In this document: piece after piece, positions 32,011 to 43,538 of the stretch | Layout: the number at the start of each line of letters is the position of its first letter | Position numbering within the stretch: position 1 is the stretch's first letter | Source of the DNA: Lentinula raphanica | Lineage: Eukaryota; Basidiomycota; Agaricomycetes; Agaricales; Omphalotaceae | Direction of reading: 5' to 3' | DNA length: 64,000 nt | Assembly (NCBI GenBank): GCA_027919835.1 | Contig: JANVFP010000032.1 | Location: 496,001 to 560,000, forward strand | The notes under the pieces: generated by a model | Told to the model about the DNA's origin: nothing | Seen by the model: the letters and a program-made list of their open reading frames with translations, nothing else | The model's database searches: none | Program-made: the position numbers and the translations under genes

Positions 32011-35000
32011 TACTGTAAAACTTTTGTAAAAAGTACCGATAAGTTATCGGGTACCTATTGCAAATAGTTGTGATAACCCGGAGGGGGTCCCGGAAATGGC
32101 CCCGGGGGGTGGTCATGCCTGTCACCACCTGTCACATATAGCTTATATTTACTGTTTTGGGTAATTAATAATTATCCAGATATTAAATAAGCAGTACATT
32201 TTCAAAAAAACCCGAAAATTCATGAAAATTCATAAGAAACCTAAAATGGCCTGATTAGGTCAGATCAGGATATGTAAGCAAATCACCTCATATGTTAAAA
32301 AATGATGTAGGGTCAATCTAGGTACTAAAAATAGCCCAAAAAATCACTAAAAATGCAAAAAATATTTAGGGATGGTATAGAGCCTATTGCAGGCCCAGGC
32401 ACATCAAAATGACCAAAAAAGGTAAAAATTGATCATGATCTTATCTTGTAGCAACAAATCTGAAAAAAATCCTAAAAATAGTCAAAAAATTCAGGGGTGC
32501 CTTGTTGGCCCTGAAAATGCAAAATAAAAAAAAATACGCGACAAGTGTAAAAATTTTCATCACTCCAAATCATTCTAAATCCACTATACAGTCAGTATAT
32601 ATGATGTATATGCTATATTTAGCATCCTAGTACCTTTATTGGGCTAAAAATAGAACTTGATCTCATCTGATAGCAAAAAACCTGAAAAAATCATTAAAAA
32701 TACTCAAAAATTCAGGGGTGCCTTATTGGCCCTGAAAATGCAAAATAAAAAAATTTACATGACACAATTGAAAAACAACATCACTCCAAATCATACCAAA
32801 TCCACTACACAGTTAGTATATATCATGTATATACTATTTTTAGCACCTCTAGTACCTTCAATTACTCAGTATAGCTTATATCACTCAAGAATCATATCAG
32901 ACTGACAACATTCAGTAAATATAATGTACATGATATTTTTAGCACACCTAGTACCCTTAATGACTCAGAACAATTTATATTACTCAATATGTTCAGTACA
33001 CTTAACACTCATCAAACCTCACACATGAAAACTCATAACAGTACTTATATGTATTATACTTAACACAGTTGACAATAAAAATACTCAAAACAGTATTATC
33101 AGTCACTATACTTAACACACTTAACAGTCAAAAAGTCGGAACAATGTTACTTCATATACATAAAACACTCATTGTTATACTATAACACACTTATAACAAC
33201 GAGTTTTGGGCGCTTACGGGTGCTTATTTGGTGTTTTTGAGTCGAAATTCATTAATAGCACACTCAATAATTTTTGTGTGGGCTCTATATTGTGTAAGGA
33301 TGTTGTTTATATCATACTATACTTGATACAATTTGGAGAACTCAAGATTACAGCTTTTGGGACTGGCTATATTGTGATCTTTTGTGATATAACAGTGTTT
33401 TATGTAAATGTCAATGCATACACCCATGTTATGAAGTCAAACTGCTACTGGGTCATGAGAAGAGTCATCCTACAACCTATTCTATGCTAACCCTATGTGA
33501 TACAGCAAAGAGATCTGTAATGGGGGTCATTGAATATGACATCTATTGTTAGTACATGTAAGTGTAGACATCTACTATAGTGTACATGAAACATGTACAT
33601 GTATATCACAGAGTCCAATAGTCATAGTGAGTATCTGAACCATGTCCAGACACTTCTAGTAGACTGTAGGAGTGATTCCCTCATGAACCACCATCAGTAT
33701 ACTTGCATTACATGGACATATGCATTGACATTTACATAAAACACTGTTATATTTCAAAAGATCACAATATAGCCAACCCCACAGGTTGAATTTTTGAGTT
33801 CTCTGAATTGTATCTAGAAGAATATGATATAGACAACATCCTGACACAGTATAGAGCCCAGACAAACATTATTGAGTGTGCTATAATGATTTTCGACTCA
33901 AAAACACCAAATAAGCACCCATAAGCGCCCAAAACTCGTTGTTATAAGTGTGTTATAGTATAACAATGAGTGTGTTATGTATATAAAGTAACATTGTTCC
34001 GACTTTTTGACTGTTAAGTGTATTAAGTATAGTGACTTACAACACTGTTTTAAGTATTTTCATTGTCAACTGTGTTAAGTATAATACATATAAGTACTGT
34101 TATGAGTTTTAGTGTGTTAGGTGTGATAAGTGCTAAGTGTACTGAACATATTGAGTAATATAAAATGTTCTAAGTTATCAAGGGTACTAGGTGTGCTAAA
34201 AATATCATGTACAATATATTTACTCCCCAAATCATTCAGTTTGGTATGATTCTTGAGTGATATAAGTGATTGAGGGTACTAGGGGTGTTATAAGTATATA
34301 CATGATATATACTAACTGTGTAGTGGATTTGGTATGATTTGGAGTGATGTTATTTTTCAATTGTGTCATGTAAATTTTTTTATTTTGCATTTTCAGGGCC
34401 AATAAGGCACCCCTGAATTTTTTGAGTATTTTTTATGATTTTTTCAGATTTTTTGCTATCAGATGAGATCAAGTTCTATTTTTAGCCCAATAAAGGTACT
34501 AGGATGCTAAATATAGCATATACATCATATATACTGACTGTATAGTGGATTTAGAATGATTTGGAGTGATGAAAATTTTTACACTTGTCGCGTATTTTTT
34601 TTTATTTTGCATTTTCAGGGCCAACAAGGCACCCCTGAATTTTTTGACTATTTTTAGGATTTTTTTCAGATTTGTTGCTACAAGATAAGATCATGATCAA
34701 TTTTTACCTTTTTTGGTCATTTTGATGTGCCTGGGCCTGCAATAGGCTCTATACCATCCCTAAATATTTTTTGCATTTTTTGTGATTTTTTGGGCTATTT
34801 TTAGTACCTAGATTGACCCTACATCATTTTTTAACATATGAGGTGATTTGCTTACATATCCTGATCTGACCTAATCAGGCCATTTTAGGTTTCTTATGAA
34901 TTTTCATGAATTTTCGGGTTTTTTTGAAAATGTACTGCTTATTTAATATCTGGATAATTATTAATTACCCAAAACAGTAAATATAAGCCATATGTGACAG

Positions 35001-35118
35001 GTGGTGACAGGCATGACCACCCCCCGGGGCCATTTCCGGGACCCCCTCCGGGTTATCACAACTATTTGCAATAGGTACCCGATAACTTATCGGTACTTTT
35101 TACAAAAGTTTTACAGTA
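32011..35118. mobile_element. giant palindrome P3
   Basis: 3.1 kb. Ends TACTGTAAAACTTTTGTAAA and complement. Flanks TCAGTTGA and TCAGCTGC match at 6 of 8 bases, a possible old target duplication. Arms contain a GC-rich block (CCCGGAGGGGGTCCCGG, 32078), then AT-rich DNA with twice-repeated boxes CAGGGGTGCCTTGTTGGCCC (near 32492 and 32713), mirrored on the right. The core is at 33208-33930. The terminal sequence resembles the 345-bp end repeat of P4 (CTGTARAACTT and CCGATAAGTT in common). Confidence 0.85.
33208..33930. repeat. palindrome core in P3
   Basis: 723 bp. GGGCGCTTACGGGTGCTTAT (two changes) on the left and ATAAGCACCCATAAGCGCCC on the right. The loop (about 33430-33690) shares CTACAACCTATTCTATGCT and AGACTGTAGGAGTG with P4. 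Confidence 0.85.
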
Positions 35119-35860
35119 TCAGCTGCGGGCCTAGTGTCCACGTCATGGTCCGCGAAGTCGATTTGCGACGCCAGAAGCTAAAACCTGCGTTAGTTTAGCC
35201 TAACGCCACCGATTCATACTCGCACCTTGGTCCTCTTGTCATGTTGTCTGATTACGTCCCTCGGCGTCGTCAACATCGTTCTACGGCGTCATATTCGTTA
35301 TCTACCTACGATGCTCAAAGTGTGCGTCAGTACGGTCAAACGTCGCTTGTTCGTACTCGTACCTCGCTATCTCATCTCTTCACTTTCTTCCGCGGATCCT
35401 CTGATTCCTCCTTGGTTGGGTCATTGCTACTCAAATCCTCGTTGTCGCTCCTTTTAGCAGCCTCACGGTCCCGTCTCCGTTGGTCTTCTACTTTTGGCAG
35501 TTCGGCGGCGCCGTGTCGTCTCATCGTCTCGACCCTCGATACTTTGCTTGTGTGTTTTGTGTGATTTCCTTGGCACCCGATCACGTCCATTCACCTCGTC
35601 TCGCGAGGCGTCTTCGTTTTGTCTCTCTCCACGCTGATTCCGGCTGTTGTTGTGTCCCGTTTTCTGATCGTCATTCACGTCGTTCTTGTCTCCTCTGATA
35701 TCCTCATTCTAATTCTTCCTCTTGTCCCCACACTCCTAACTCCACCATGTCCTTGATGTTGTTCTCGAGTGGCCAGGGTCCAAAGGAGATGAGGTAGTAA
35801 AGGAAAAGGAGAAGAAGAAAAGCAGACCTCGAGGGCTCAGTCTGGTAGAGGAGGGAGTAC
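35119..35860 (-). other. gypsy-1 3' region beyond P3, possible start of the antisense gene
   Basis: 742 bp between P3 and the 3' LTR. On the minus strand one frame from about 35700 is rich in Arg/Lys/Asp/Glu/Ser and is interrupted mostly by TGA codons. It could be a mutated N-terminal exon of the antisense gene, but no clear homology or splice path supports that. The right end holds the polypurine tract. Confidence 0.35.
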
Positions 35861-36545
35861 TGTCAGGAAGCTGACAAAGTACTATCGTGCCTAAATAGCA
35901 GGCAGGCAATTCCTTTTGGGAAAGGATTTCCCACGGTCTGGCAAAACTCCGGAAACAACAATTAAAAATGGTGCAACTTCAATAAAATGGCAAAAACTTA
36001 CCATAAAAATAATATGACATGACTCTGTTAATTCTCTATAATTATATGACCTGATTTTACAAATAGGACAATAAATAGTGGCCTCATACAATTATTATGA
36101 CTCCAGTTTTTATTTTTTCAGAATAGTATATAAAGACCCAAGATATTAGCATGTACCCCAGACTAGTTATTTTGTTATCAACCACTTACCCATTTCTGAG
36201 TCAACCCCTGTGACTGCAACCCTTATTTTTCTTGTCTGAAGTCCAATCCAGCAAGCTTATACTCTAATCCATTGACTGACGTCCAACTCAGCTTTGCGAT
36301 TATTACTCGTTCACTGTCTGACGTCCATCCCAGCTGTGCAACAACTGTGATTACCTGTCTGACGTCCATTCCAGACAACGTAGCCACGCCATTTTGATAC
36401 TTTGCTGATGTAATATTCCAGCAAAGGTCTGTGTGTTTGAATTATAGATTTCTAGAGCCGTTATTGGTGATAACTCCAGGATAATCTACTTCCTGGTGAT
36501 TCAGCTTTCAGGTCCGTGATAGGCGTTGTGAACCAACCCCTTACA
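35861..36545 (+). repeat. gypsy-1 3' LTR
   Basis: 685 bp, TGTCAGGAAG...CCCCTTACA, beginning right after a purine tract and ending where gypsy-2 coding sequence resumes (codon phase fits GAGGAAG|TGTAAG on the minus strand). TATATAAA lies at 36127. Four CTGACGTCCA-type direct repeats (36238, 36276, 36318, 36360) precede the end and may be regulatory sites. Confidence 0.8.
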
Positions 36546-37025
36546 CTTCCTCCAGATCAATCTTCAGGTCATAAGACCTATGTTCTGGGAGCACTTCTGA
36601 CTCGACTTTGTTGAATACATCAGCAAAATCCCAATAAGCTTCAGGAATAGGAGGAGATTTAGAGTCCAACTTCACCGTCGGCGGTGCTGGTTGAGAGGCT
36701 CTAGCCGCCACTTCGGAGTGTACAGCGTAGAGTAGAAGGGGTTCCATACCAGACATCTTGCAGGCATGATGAAAAACTGTAGCACCGACCAAGGCTATAT
36801 CGACTCCGGAGTACTACAGTTTTGAAGCCATCTGAACAACAGAGGGATAAGTATATAACGGTTCAAAAGGAAATTTGTCCGAGAGCAAACGAGGTTTCAA
36901 ACAAGAATGAGAGGTGAAGGCAGATCAACCACTGGCTCTTGTAGGAAGAGGATCATCTGGAGGTGACCGAGGGTATCGAGTCAGATCAAGATTCTCTAAG
37001 TCCTCCGATCCGTCGGCAGCTGAAG
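36546..37025 (-). pseudogene. gypsy-2 protease-RT linker and RT start
   Basis: Minus-strand coding with lesions: ALVGATVFHHACKMSG, then PPIPEAYWDFADVFNKVESE and LPEHRSYDLKIDLEE, the well-conserved approach to the gypsy RT domain. A stop codon lies just before VGATVF and another at about 36916. It continues the protease segment at 44865 once the palindrome complex is removed, and is cut at 36545 by the gypsy-1 LTR. Confidence 0.75.
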
Positions 37026-37426
37026 CTGTAAAAACTCCGCGAAGTAGTCCAATAAGTCTCCACCACAGCTTCGCAAAGTAACAGGACTCGCTCTCGAAGC
37101 TCAACAAACCCTTCCGGGTAGGCCAGTAGGGCTCCGGGGGGTGCTCGGCTATTTAGTATATTTAATAATATTTAATCATTCTTTTATTATTTAATAGGTA
37201 TATTATAATAAATCTACTTTGCAAAGCTGTACTGCACTTTGCAAAGTGACTACATTTACAGCAATCATGAAATCAGGTAAATTAGGGTTAGATCATTACG
37301 TCATTGATTTCCTTTTTGGGTTATGATATTTTTAAATAGAAAAAAGCATAGAATGATATTATTGATCTTGTTCCATCTCTTTTGATTCTTTACTTGATTC
37401 CAGTTCTACTGATTGTTTTATTGATA

Positions 37427-40400
37427 AGATATGCAACAGCCAGAAGCATCGGCATCACGTGCCATCCCGACCCGCCGCTTCGCCTGCCCAAAGGGTCTTG
37501 CCTCAAACATTTGATGCTAATTCTATGACCGACAATAGGGTCTTTGACCTCAATACTAAGATCTCTAGGTTGTAGATTTTGGATTATGGTTGCTTCTGTG
37601 TAGTAGTTTATGTTTTTTTCCAAACATGTTTATTTTATCAATTCCAATCCAAACAGCACATAAGAAAATTTCGAGCAGACAAGTTTTGCGCCGGCGCTTA
37701 TGGGCGCTTATCCATATATGGAAAGTGTTTCCCTGCATACAGGCTTCCTCCACCGCCAAAACCAACAAGAATCCATGCCTAAACGAAAGAACAGCAAGCG
37801 GGCAAGCAATCTAGGGGAATATTCGAAGAAAGTTCACCCAACAATATGGTGAGGAAAGGCAACACACTGATGTTTTTTGCAGAAACAGATCATCTCGATA
37901 CCCGACTTTGATGAGGCAGAACCGGAGTCGATTGAATCAGACAACAGCTCATCCAACAGCTCAGCATCTCAGTGTTCAGATCTGAGTCTTGCTCTCACAG
38001 AAGTGTCCATGGATGGTGACCTCCCTATTCTGGAAGACAAAAAGAGTCTGTGTTCGTGGTTAGCAAATGGGCGCGCCGTAATTGCAATGAAGTTACAGCA
38101 CCTCAAGAAATCTGCCGAAGAACAGCTTAAAAAGAGAGGACCTTATGCAGTAAAGATTGGCGCCAAACAGTCACGTCGGACAGAGCAGCATCACGCACAG
38201 AAACAGCGTGAGTGGACTGCAAAAATGCGCGGTGAAGGTTACCGAGCCTTAGGACATTGGTTCAAGTCCAAAAACTCGTCATCTCCAGAAATTGAGGTGG
38301 AAGGATTGGAAGAAGTTACGGTCATCCATGATGAGCAGACTGAAAACAATCCTCGTCATGGAGATGACGGTCAGTCATTTCTCTCTTCAGACCATGAGTG
38401 GGAAAAGGGAGATGATGAGGTTGAGGTCTGGGAGATAGCGAACGAGTCAGCAGAAATACGTGCACAGAGAGAGGAGGATGGGTTAGGTGATATTCCAGAT
38501 ATTGTTCCTTTACAGCCTTGTCCAGTCCAATGGGAGCCACACGATACATCTGGCCACTTTTGCCCTCCTCCGAATCAAGATAAAGTCGATCACTGCATAA
38601 CCGTTCTTGAAAATATCTTGCGGCCAAAACGGCCTACAGGTTACGGACGGAAAGATCCACACATCGATCTTACACTTCGGATGCGTCTCGAGACTATGTC
38701 TTCTTTTCTTCGTCTCTACCGTTGTAATGGCTATCGTGATTGGACCGGGGCCTCTGAACTCGCAGCTAGTGCAGCAGGAAAAGGTTCTTGGCTTGCTCGA
38801 AAAATTCGTGAATGGACTCACTGTCTTATCCAAGACGAGACTGACCTGCCTACCCATTCATACGGGAAGTTCAACTCTTCAATCCTTGAGGACGAGGATA
38901 TCACAGATGAGATTCAGCTTCATCTCCAAACGCTCGGTCCTTGGTTCTCTGCCATTGACATTGTTCGCTTCATGAATTCACCTGAGATGCAAGCACGCTT
39001 GAAGTTGAAAAAATCCATCTCGGTGCGGACAGCACAACGCTGGCTGATCAGAATGAGCTGGCGATGGACCAAAGAGCCCAAGAGTCAATATAAAGATGGT
39101 CATGAGCGCGAGGATATTGTTAAATACCGTCAAACTGTTTTTCTTCCTGCGATGACTCGCATTCTTCCCCATCTCTGTCAGTGGAATGTCGATGGTTCCC
39201 CAATCCCAAATGAGAATATTGGACGAGAACAATACGTCTTCTGGAGCCACGATGAATCGACATTCTATGCTAACGATCGGCGAAAAATCCGTTGGGTTCA
39301 TCAAGATGAAGGTACAAAGCCTTATGCCAAGGGTGAAGGGATATCTTTGATGGTGGTGGACTTTGTTTCGGCGGATTTCGGTTGGTTGAAGAGTCCCAAT
39401 GGGTAAATTCCGAGTCGTGCTGACAGGTTGATGCTTCGGCTAATTTTTGAACAGTGAGAAGCATGCTCGCCAATATTTCAAGGCTGGCAAGAACCGTGAT
39501 GGTTACTTCGACAACCATGATATTCTCGCCCAAGCATCTCATGCCATGGATATTTTGGATCATCACTACCCCGACTACACTCATATCCTTGCTTATGACA
39601 ATGCAACAATACACCGAAAACGTCGTCCCAATGCGATCTCAGCACAGAAAATGACAGTAGCGCCTACCCCTTCTCACAAACCAAACTTTCTTTGCAATGT
39701 GACCAATGCCGATGGCAGCATAACGAAGGTCAAGATGGACGAAGGCACCTTTCACGACGGTACTCCACAGTCCTTTTATTTCCCAGATGATCATCCCACA
39801 CTGCCAGGCCGATTCAAAGGAATGCAACAAATCATTCGTGAACGATTCACATGCGGCACTCCGAATATTCCCAACCCTGATGCACCATATCCCCGGACTG
39901 GCAAGAAAATTAATGGACAGTGCCCTGGCTTTAAATGTGAGGCAGAACGAACAGATTGCTGTCTTCGCCGAATTCTATATTGTCAACCTGATTTCGCTAA
40001 CCAAAAGTCTGCCTTGGAGGAATTGTGCGAGGCACGGGGCTACCAAGTGCTCTTCTTTCCAAAATTTCATTGCGAGCTCAATTCTATTGAGCAGAGCTGG
40101 GGATTCAGCAAGCGGGTCTACCGAGAGTTTCCGGCGTCGTCTCTAGAGGTTGATTTGCAGAGAAATGTTGAAGCAGCTCTTGAAGCAGTACCTTTGATTT
40201 CTCAATGAAGGTGAGCTCTCTATTTCTCACTTTCCCTGCTCTTACTGACTGTACTATGTAGGTTCTTCACACGGACACTACGCTTCATGGATGCTTACTT
40301 GCGTGGGCTGAATGGGCAGCAGGCAGCATGGGCAGCAAAAAAATATCGGGGTCATAGGGTTCTTCCAAACTCGATCATGGATGAATTGGACCACGTTACT

Positions 40401-40580
40401 CTACGTTCGACTACTGATCCTCCTGCTGAGTCTATCGTCGACGCTGAATGAATGTTTCTTGGCCATATCGGCACCTGAATATAAAATTTTTTTTGACCTC
40501 GAAATTTTTGCGCGTGGAATACCCGGTCCGATTTAAGCGCCTAAGCACGTGATGTCGATGCTTCTGGTTGTCGCGTATCT
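37427..40580 (+). mobile_element. Tc1/mariner (IS630)-like DNA transposon
   Basis: 3154 bp flanked by TA (37425-37426, 40581-40582); the empty site is visible in the inverted partner near 45190. Terminal repeats of about 38 bp (AGATATGCAACAGCCAGAAG against AGATACGCGACAACCAGAAG). TA target and a DDE transposase with DNxxxH and NxIExxW boxes place it in the IS630/Tc1/mariner group. GGCGCTTATGGGCGCTTAT near 37694 is the palindrome core motif. Confidence 0.88.
37775..40451 (+). pseudogene. mariner-like DDE transposase with Cys-rich insert
   Basis: A family widespread in basidiomycete genomes. Candidate start MPKRKNSKR at 37775; the first splice site is unresolved. Main exon 37871-39402, then 39455-40210 and 40262-40451 with introns of 52 and 51 nt. 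An acidic Ser-rich region is followed by a helical DNA-binding part (TAQRWLIRMSWRW near 39030). Catalytic residues: SHDEST (about 39246), AYDNATIH (about 39593), NSIEQSWG (about 40079). Between the last two lies a Cys-rich insert (CPGFKC, CCLRRILYC). One TGA (40206-40208) sits where Arg is expected; otherwise it is open. The C-terminus MDAYLRGLNGQQAAWAAKKY is typical. Confidence 0.85.
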
Positions 40581-40904
40581 TACTTCATTTGTTCACCAAA
40601 AAAGAATTCCGACAAAACCTATCCTTACTCCGATCAATCTCCGATTATTTGATGGTTCACTTTCTCCGACTCCAATCTCGGAATACATTTTGGTATCGGT
40701 AGTTTTCCCTTCAAACGAGCAACTACCTCTGGACTTTTATGTCACACCTTTGGATTCTTCTTGTAAAGCAGTTTTAGGATATAGTTTTCTCTCCCACTGC
40801 AATCCGTCGATTGACTGGGTAGCAAAAACAATTACAATCCGAACCACTGATCAAGTTTTATCACAGATGTCTTCTTCTGAGATACCCTCCGACGGCACCC
40901 GTAG

Positions 40905-41249
40905 CTGTAGAAACTTCGCAAAGTAATCCGATAAGTTCCCACCACAGCTTCGCGAAGTAACAGGACTCGCTCTCGAAGCTTAAAAAACCCTTCCGGGTAG
41001 GCCAGTAGGGCTCCGGGGGGTGCTCAGCTATTTAGTATATTTAATAATATTTAATAATTCTTTTATTATTTAATAAGTATATTATAATAAATCTACTTTG
41101 CAAAGCTGTACTGCACTTCGCGAAGTGACTACATTTACGGCAATCATGAAATCAGGTAAATTAGGGTTAGATCATTACGTCATTGATTTCCTTTTTGGGT
41201 TATGATATTTTTAAATAGAAAAAAGCATAGAATGATATTATTGATCTTG
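40905..41249 (+). repeat. 345-bp R repeat (also 37026-37370 and inverted 44520-44864)
   Basis: Three copies of the same 345-bp unit, two direct and one inverted. It starts CTGTAGAAACTTCGCAAAGT, has CTTCGCGAAG-like dyads, CCCTTCCGGGTAGG, a TATTTAATAATATTTAAT tract and ends TTATTGATCTTG. It forms the outer part of palindrome P4 and resembles the termini of P3. Confidence 0.85.
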
Positions 41250-41632
41250 AGGTGCTAAAACATGACAGAGGAATCCAAAAATAGCTACAATGAGGTATTG
41301 GCTACCTCAGGCACATCAAAATTGCCTAAAAAGAAAATTGGTCCAAAAATAGAACTTGATCTCATCAGATAGCAAAAAATCTTAAAAGATCATAAAAAAT
41401 ACTCAAAAAATTCAGGGTTGCCTCATTGGCCCTGAAAATGCAAAATAAAAAAAAATACGTGACAAGTGTAAAAATGTTATCACTCCAAATCATACTAAAT
41501 CTAGGTATATATGATGTACATGCTATTTTTAGCACACCCAGTACCCTCAGACACTTAGAATGGCTTATATCATTCAATTTATGAAAATTAACATACTTGA
41601 CAATGAAAAAACTCAGAACAGTAGTAATGTAT

Positions 41633-42344
41633 TAATCTCGTACCCAGATCTTCTAGGGCACTGCGGCATCCCAGTGTGCCACGAAAATACAGACGTAAAC
41701 AAGTGTACAAATAAAAAAACAAACACCATGGTCGTGCCCTAGAAGATCTGGTGCACTTTGATCGGCAGGGGGCGCCTTGATACACAGCCACCGTGACATC
41801 TGCGTTACTTCGCGGTTTTCCCATTCATTATGTAGCAATATGTACACCAAGTTTCATCCTTACAGAAATCCATACATATTTGAAGAGGCTCTCTGTGATA
41901 TCTTTTGAGCATACAGTAGCCCAAGAAAGCTCTGAGTGCATTATATAGCATTTATTGCTTCTAAAATATAACTAATCTCTATTGGGACATCCAAGTAAAG
42001 TAATTTCTAGCTTTTTGCATGACCATTCATGGTCCCTATCATGTTCCTGCAGCCCATGCTATCAAGTAGTCATCTCAAGGCAATGATTGGCCAGGTTTGA
42101 TAGCCAAATGGTACCAGTAAATGTGTGGTCAAGGTCAAAATAGCTCAAGAAGCAGGCATTTTTTGGGCATCTCGGTGTCACACTAGTGGTGGCTGTGTAT
42201 CGAGGCGCCCCCTGCCGATCAAAGTGCACCAGATGTTCTATGGCACGACCATGGTGTTTGTTTTTTGTTTGTACGAATGTTTATATCTGTATTTTCGCGG
42301 CACTGGGATGCCGGAGTGTCCTAGAACATCTGGGTACGAGATTA
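41633..42344. mobile_element. Mutator-like MITE in the left arm of P4
   Basis: 712 bp with long terminal inverted repeats (about 200 bp, starting TAATCTCGTACCCAGAT) and a perfect 9-bp target duplication GTAATGTAT (41624-41632, 42345-42353). A 9-bp duplication and long repeats are typical of MULEs. The right arm of the palindrome has the empty site near 44130. Non-coding. Confidence 0.85.
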
Positions 42345-42818
42345 GTAATGTATATTATACTCAATACACTTAACACACTCAACAATGAAAAACCTCAAAA
42401 CAGTGTTCATGTGTGTTATGCTTAAAACTCATAATACACTTAACAATGAAAAGTCTCAGAACAATACTAATGTATATCATACTCAACATATTTAACACAC
42501 TCAACAATGAAAACCCTCGAAACAGTGTTTATGTGTGTTATACTTGAAACTCATCATACACTTAACAATGAAAAGTCTCGCAACAATACTAATGTATATC
42601 ATACTCAACACACTTCACAATGAAAAAACTCGGAACAGTGCTCATATGTGTTGTACTTAATACACTTCATCAATCAATATAACACACTTCACAATCAAAA
42701 ACTTGGAGTAGTGTAATCACTCATTATACTTATCATACTGAACACACTTCATCAGTAAGTATAACACACCTATAATGGGACATTATTATACTATAACACA
42801 CATATAACAACGAGTTTT

Positions 42819-43538
42819 GGGCACTTATGGGCGCTTATTTGGTGTTTTTGAGTCGAAAATCATTGATAACACACTCAATAATTTTTATGTGGCCCTTATA
42901 TTGTGTCAGAATGTTGTTTATATCATACTTTCCTAGATACAATTTGGAGAACCAAAAAATACAGCCTATAGAGCTGGATATATGATAATCTTTTATGATT
43001 TTACACTGTTTTGTGTAAATCACAGTGCATACATCCATGTTATGAAGTCAAACTCCTTCTGGGCAATGAAAGGAGACATCCTACAACCTATTCTATGCTT
43101 ACTCTGTGTCTCAAAGCCAAGAGACTTACAATGGGAGTCATTGAGTATGACATCTGTAGTTACATGCAAGTATACATATCACCAACATACATGAAATATG
43201 TAGATGTATATTACAGAGTACAATGGTCATGGTGAGTATCTGGATCATGTTCATACACTGTTAGTAGACTGTAGGAGTGCTCTCCCCATGAGACAGCTTT
43301 GGTATCTATGCAATACATGGACATATGTATTGTCATTTACCTAAAACACTGTTAAATCATAAAAAATCATGATATAGCCATCCCTACAGGCTGTAATTTT
43401 GAGCTCTCCGAATCGTATCTAGGGGAGTATGATGTATACAACATCCTGACACAACAGAGAGAGTCCTCACAAAAATAATTGAGTTAGGTATTAATGAATT
43501 TCAACTCAAAAACATCAAATAAGCGCCCATAAGCGCCC
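42819..43538. repeat. palindrome core in P4
   Basis: 720 bp. GGGCACTTATGGGCGCTTAT on the left, ATAAGCGCCCATAAGCGCCC on the right. The loop (about 43045-43310) has the same orientation as in P2 and P3. Confidence 0.85.

Larger units (their letters stand above)
20057..36545 (+). mobile_element. gypsy-1: chromovirus-type Ty3/gypsy retrotransposon
   Basis: Gag (20057-26518), pol with protease, RT, RNase H, integrase and chromodomain (26512-30484), an antisense gene (32003-30664), purine-rich tract (GTAGAGGAGGGAG at 35845-35857) and 3' LTR (35861-36545). The 5' LTR is missing: the left end joins DIRS sequence in mid-gag. Palindromes P2 and P3 are inserted in it. Its right LTR sits within the protease-RT linker of gypsy-2. 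Confidence 0.92.
37371..40904 (+). pseudogene. inverted duplicate of gypsy-2 protease region
   Basis: Without the mariner-like insert (37427-40580) this 380-bp segment is an inverted copy of 44865-45241, including LLDSSSTDCFIDTSFV (protease active site, Ser for the usual Gly), INLRLFDGSLSPT and LGYSFLSHCNPSIDW. Only a few substitutions separate the two copies (for example HQKR against RQKR and ISEY against ILEY). It reads on + and ends at the R repeat. Confidence 0.85.

Noticed and set aside
35190..35720. Arg/Ser-rich + strand open frames after P3
   Set aside because: Low-complexity overlapping frames in GC-richer DNA without homology; the minus strand fits slightly better as part of the antisense gene, but neither is convincing.
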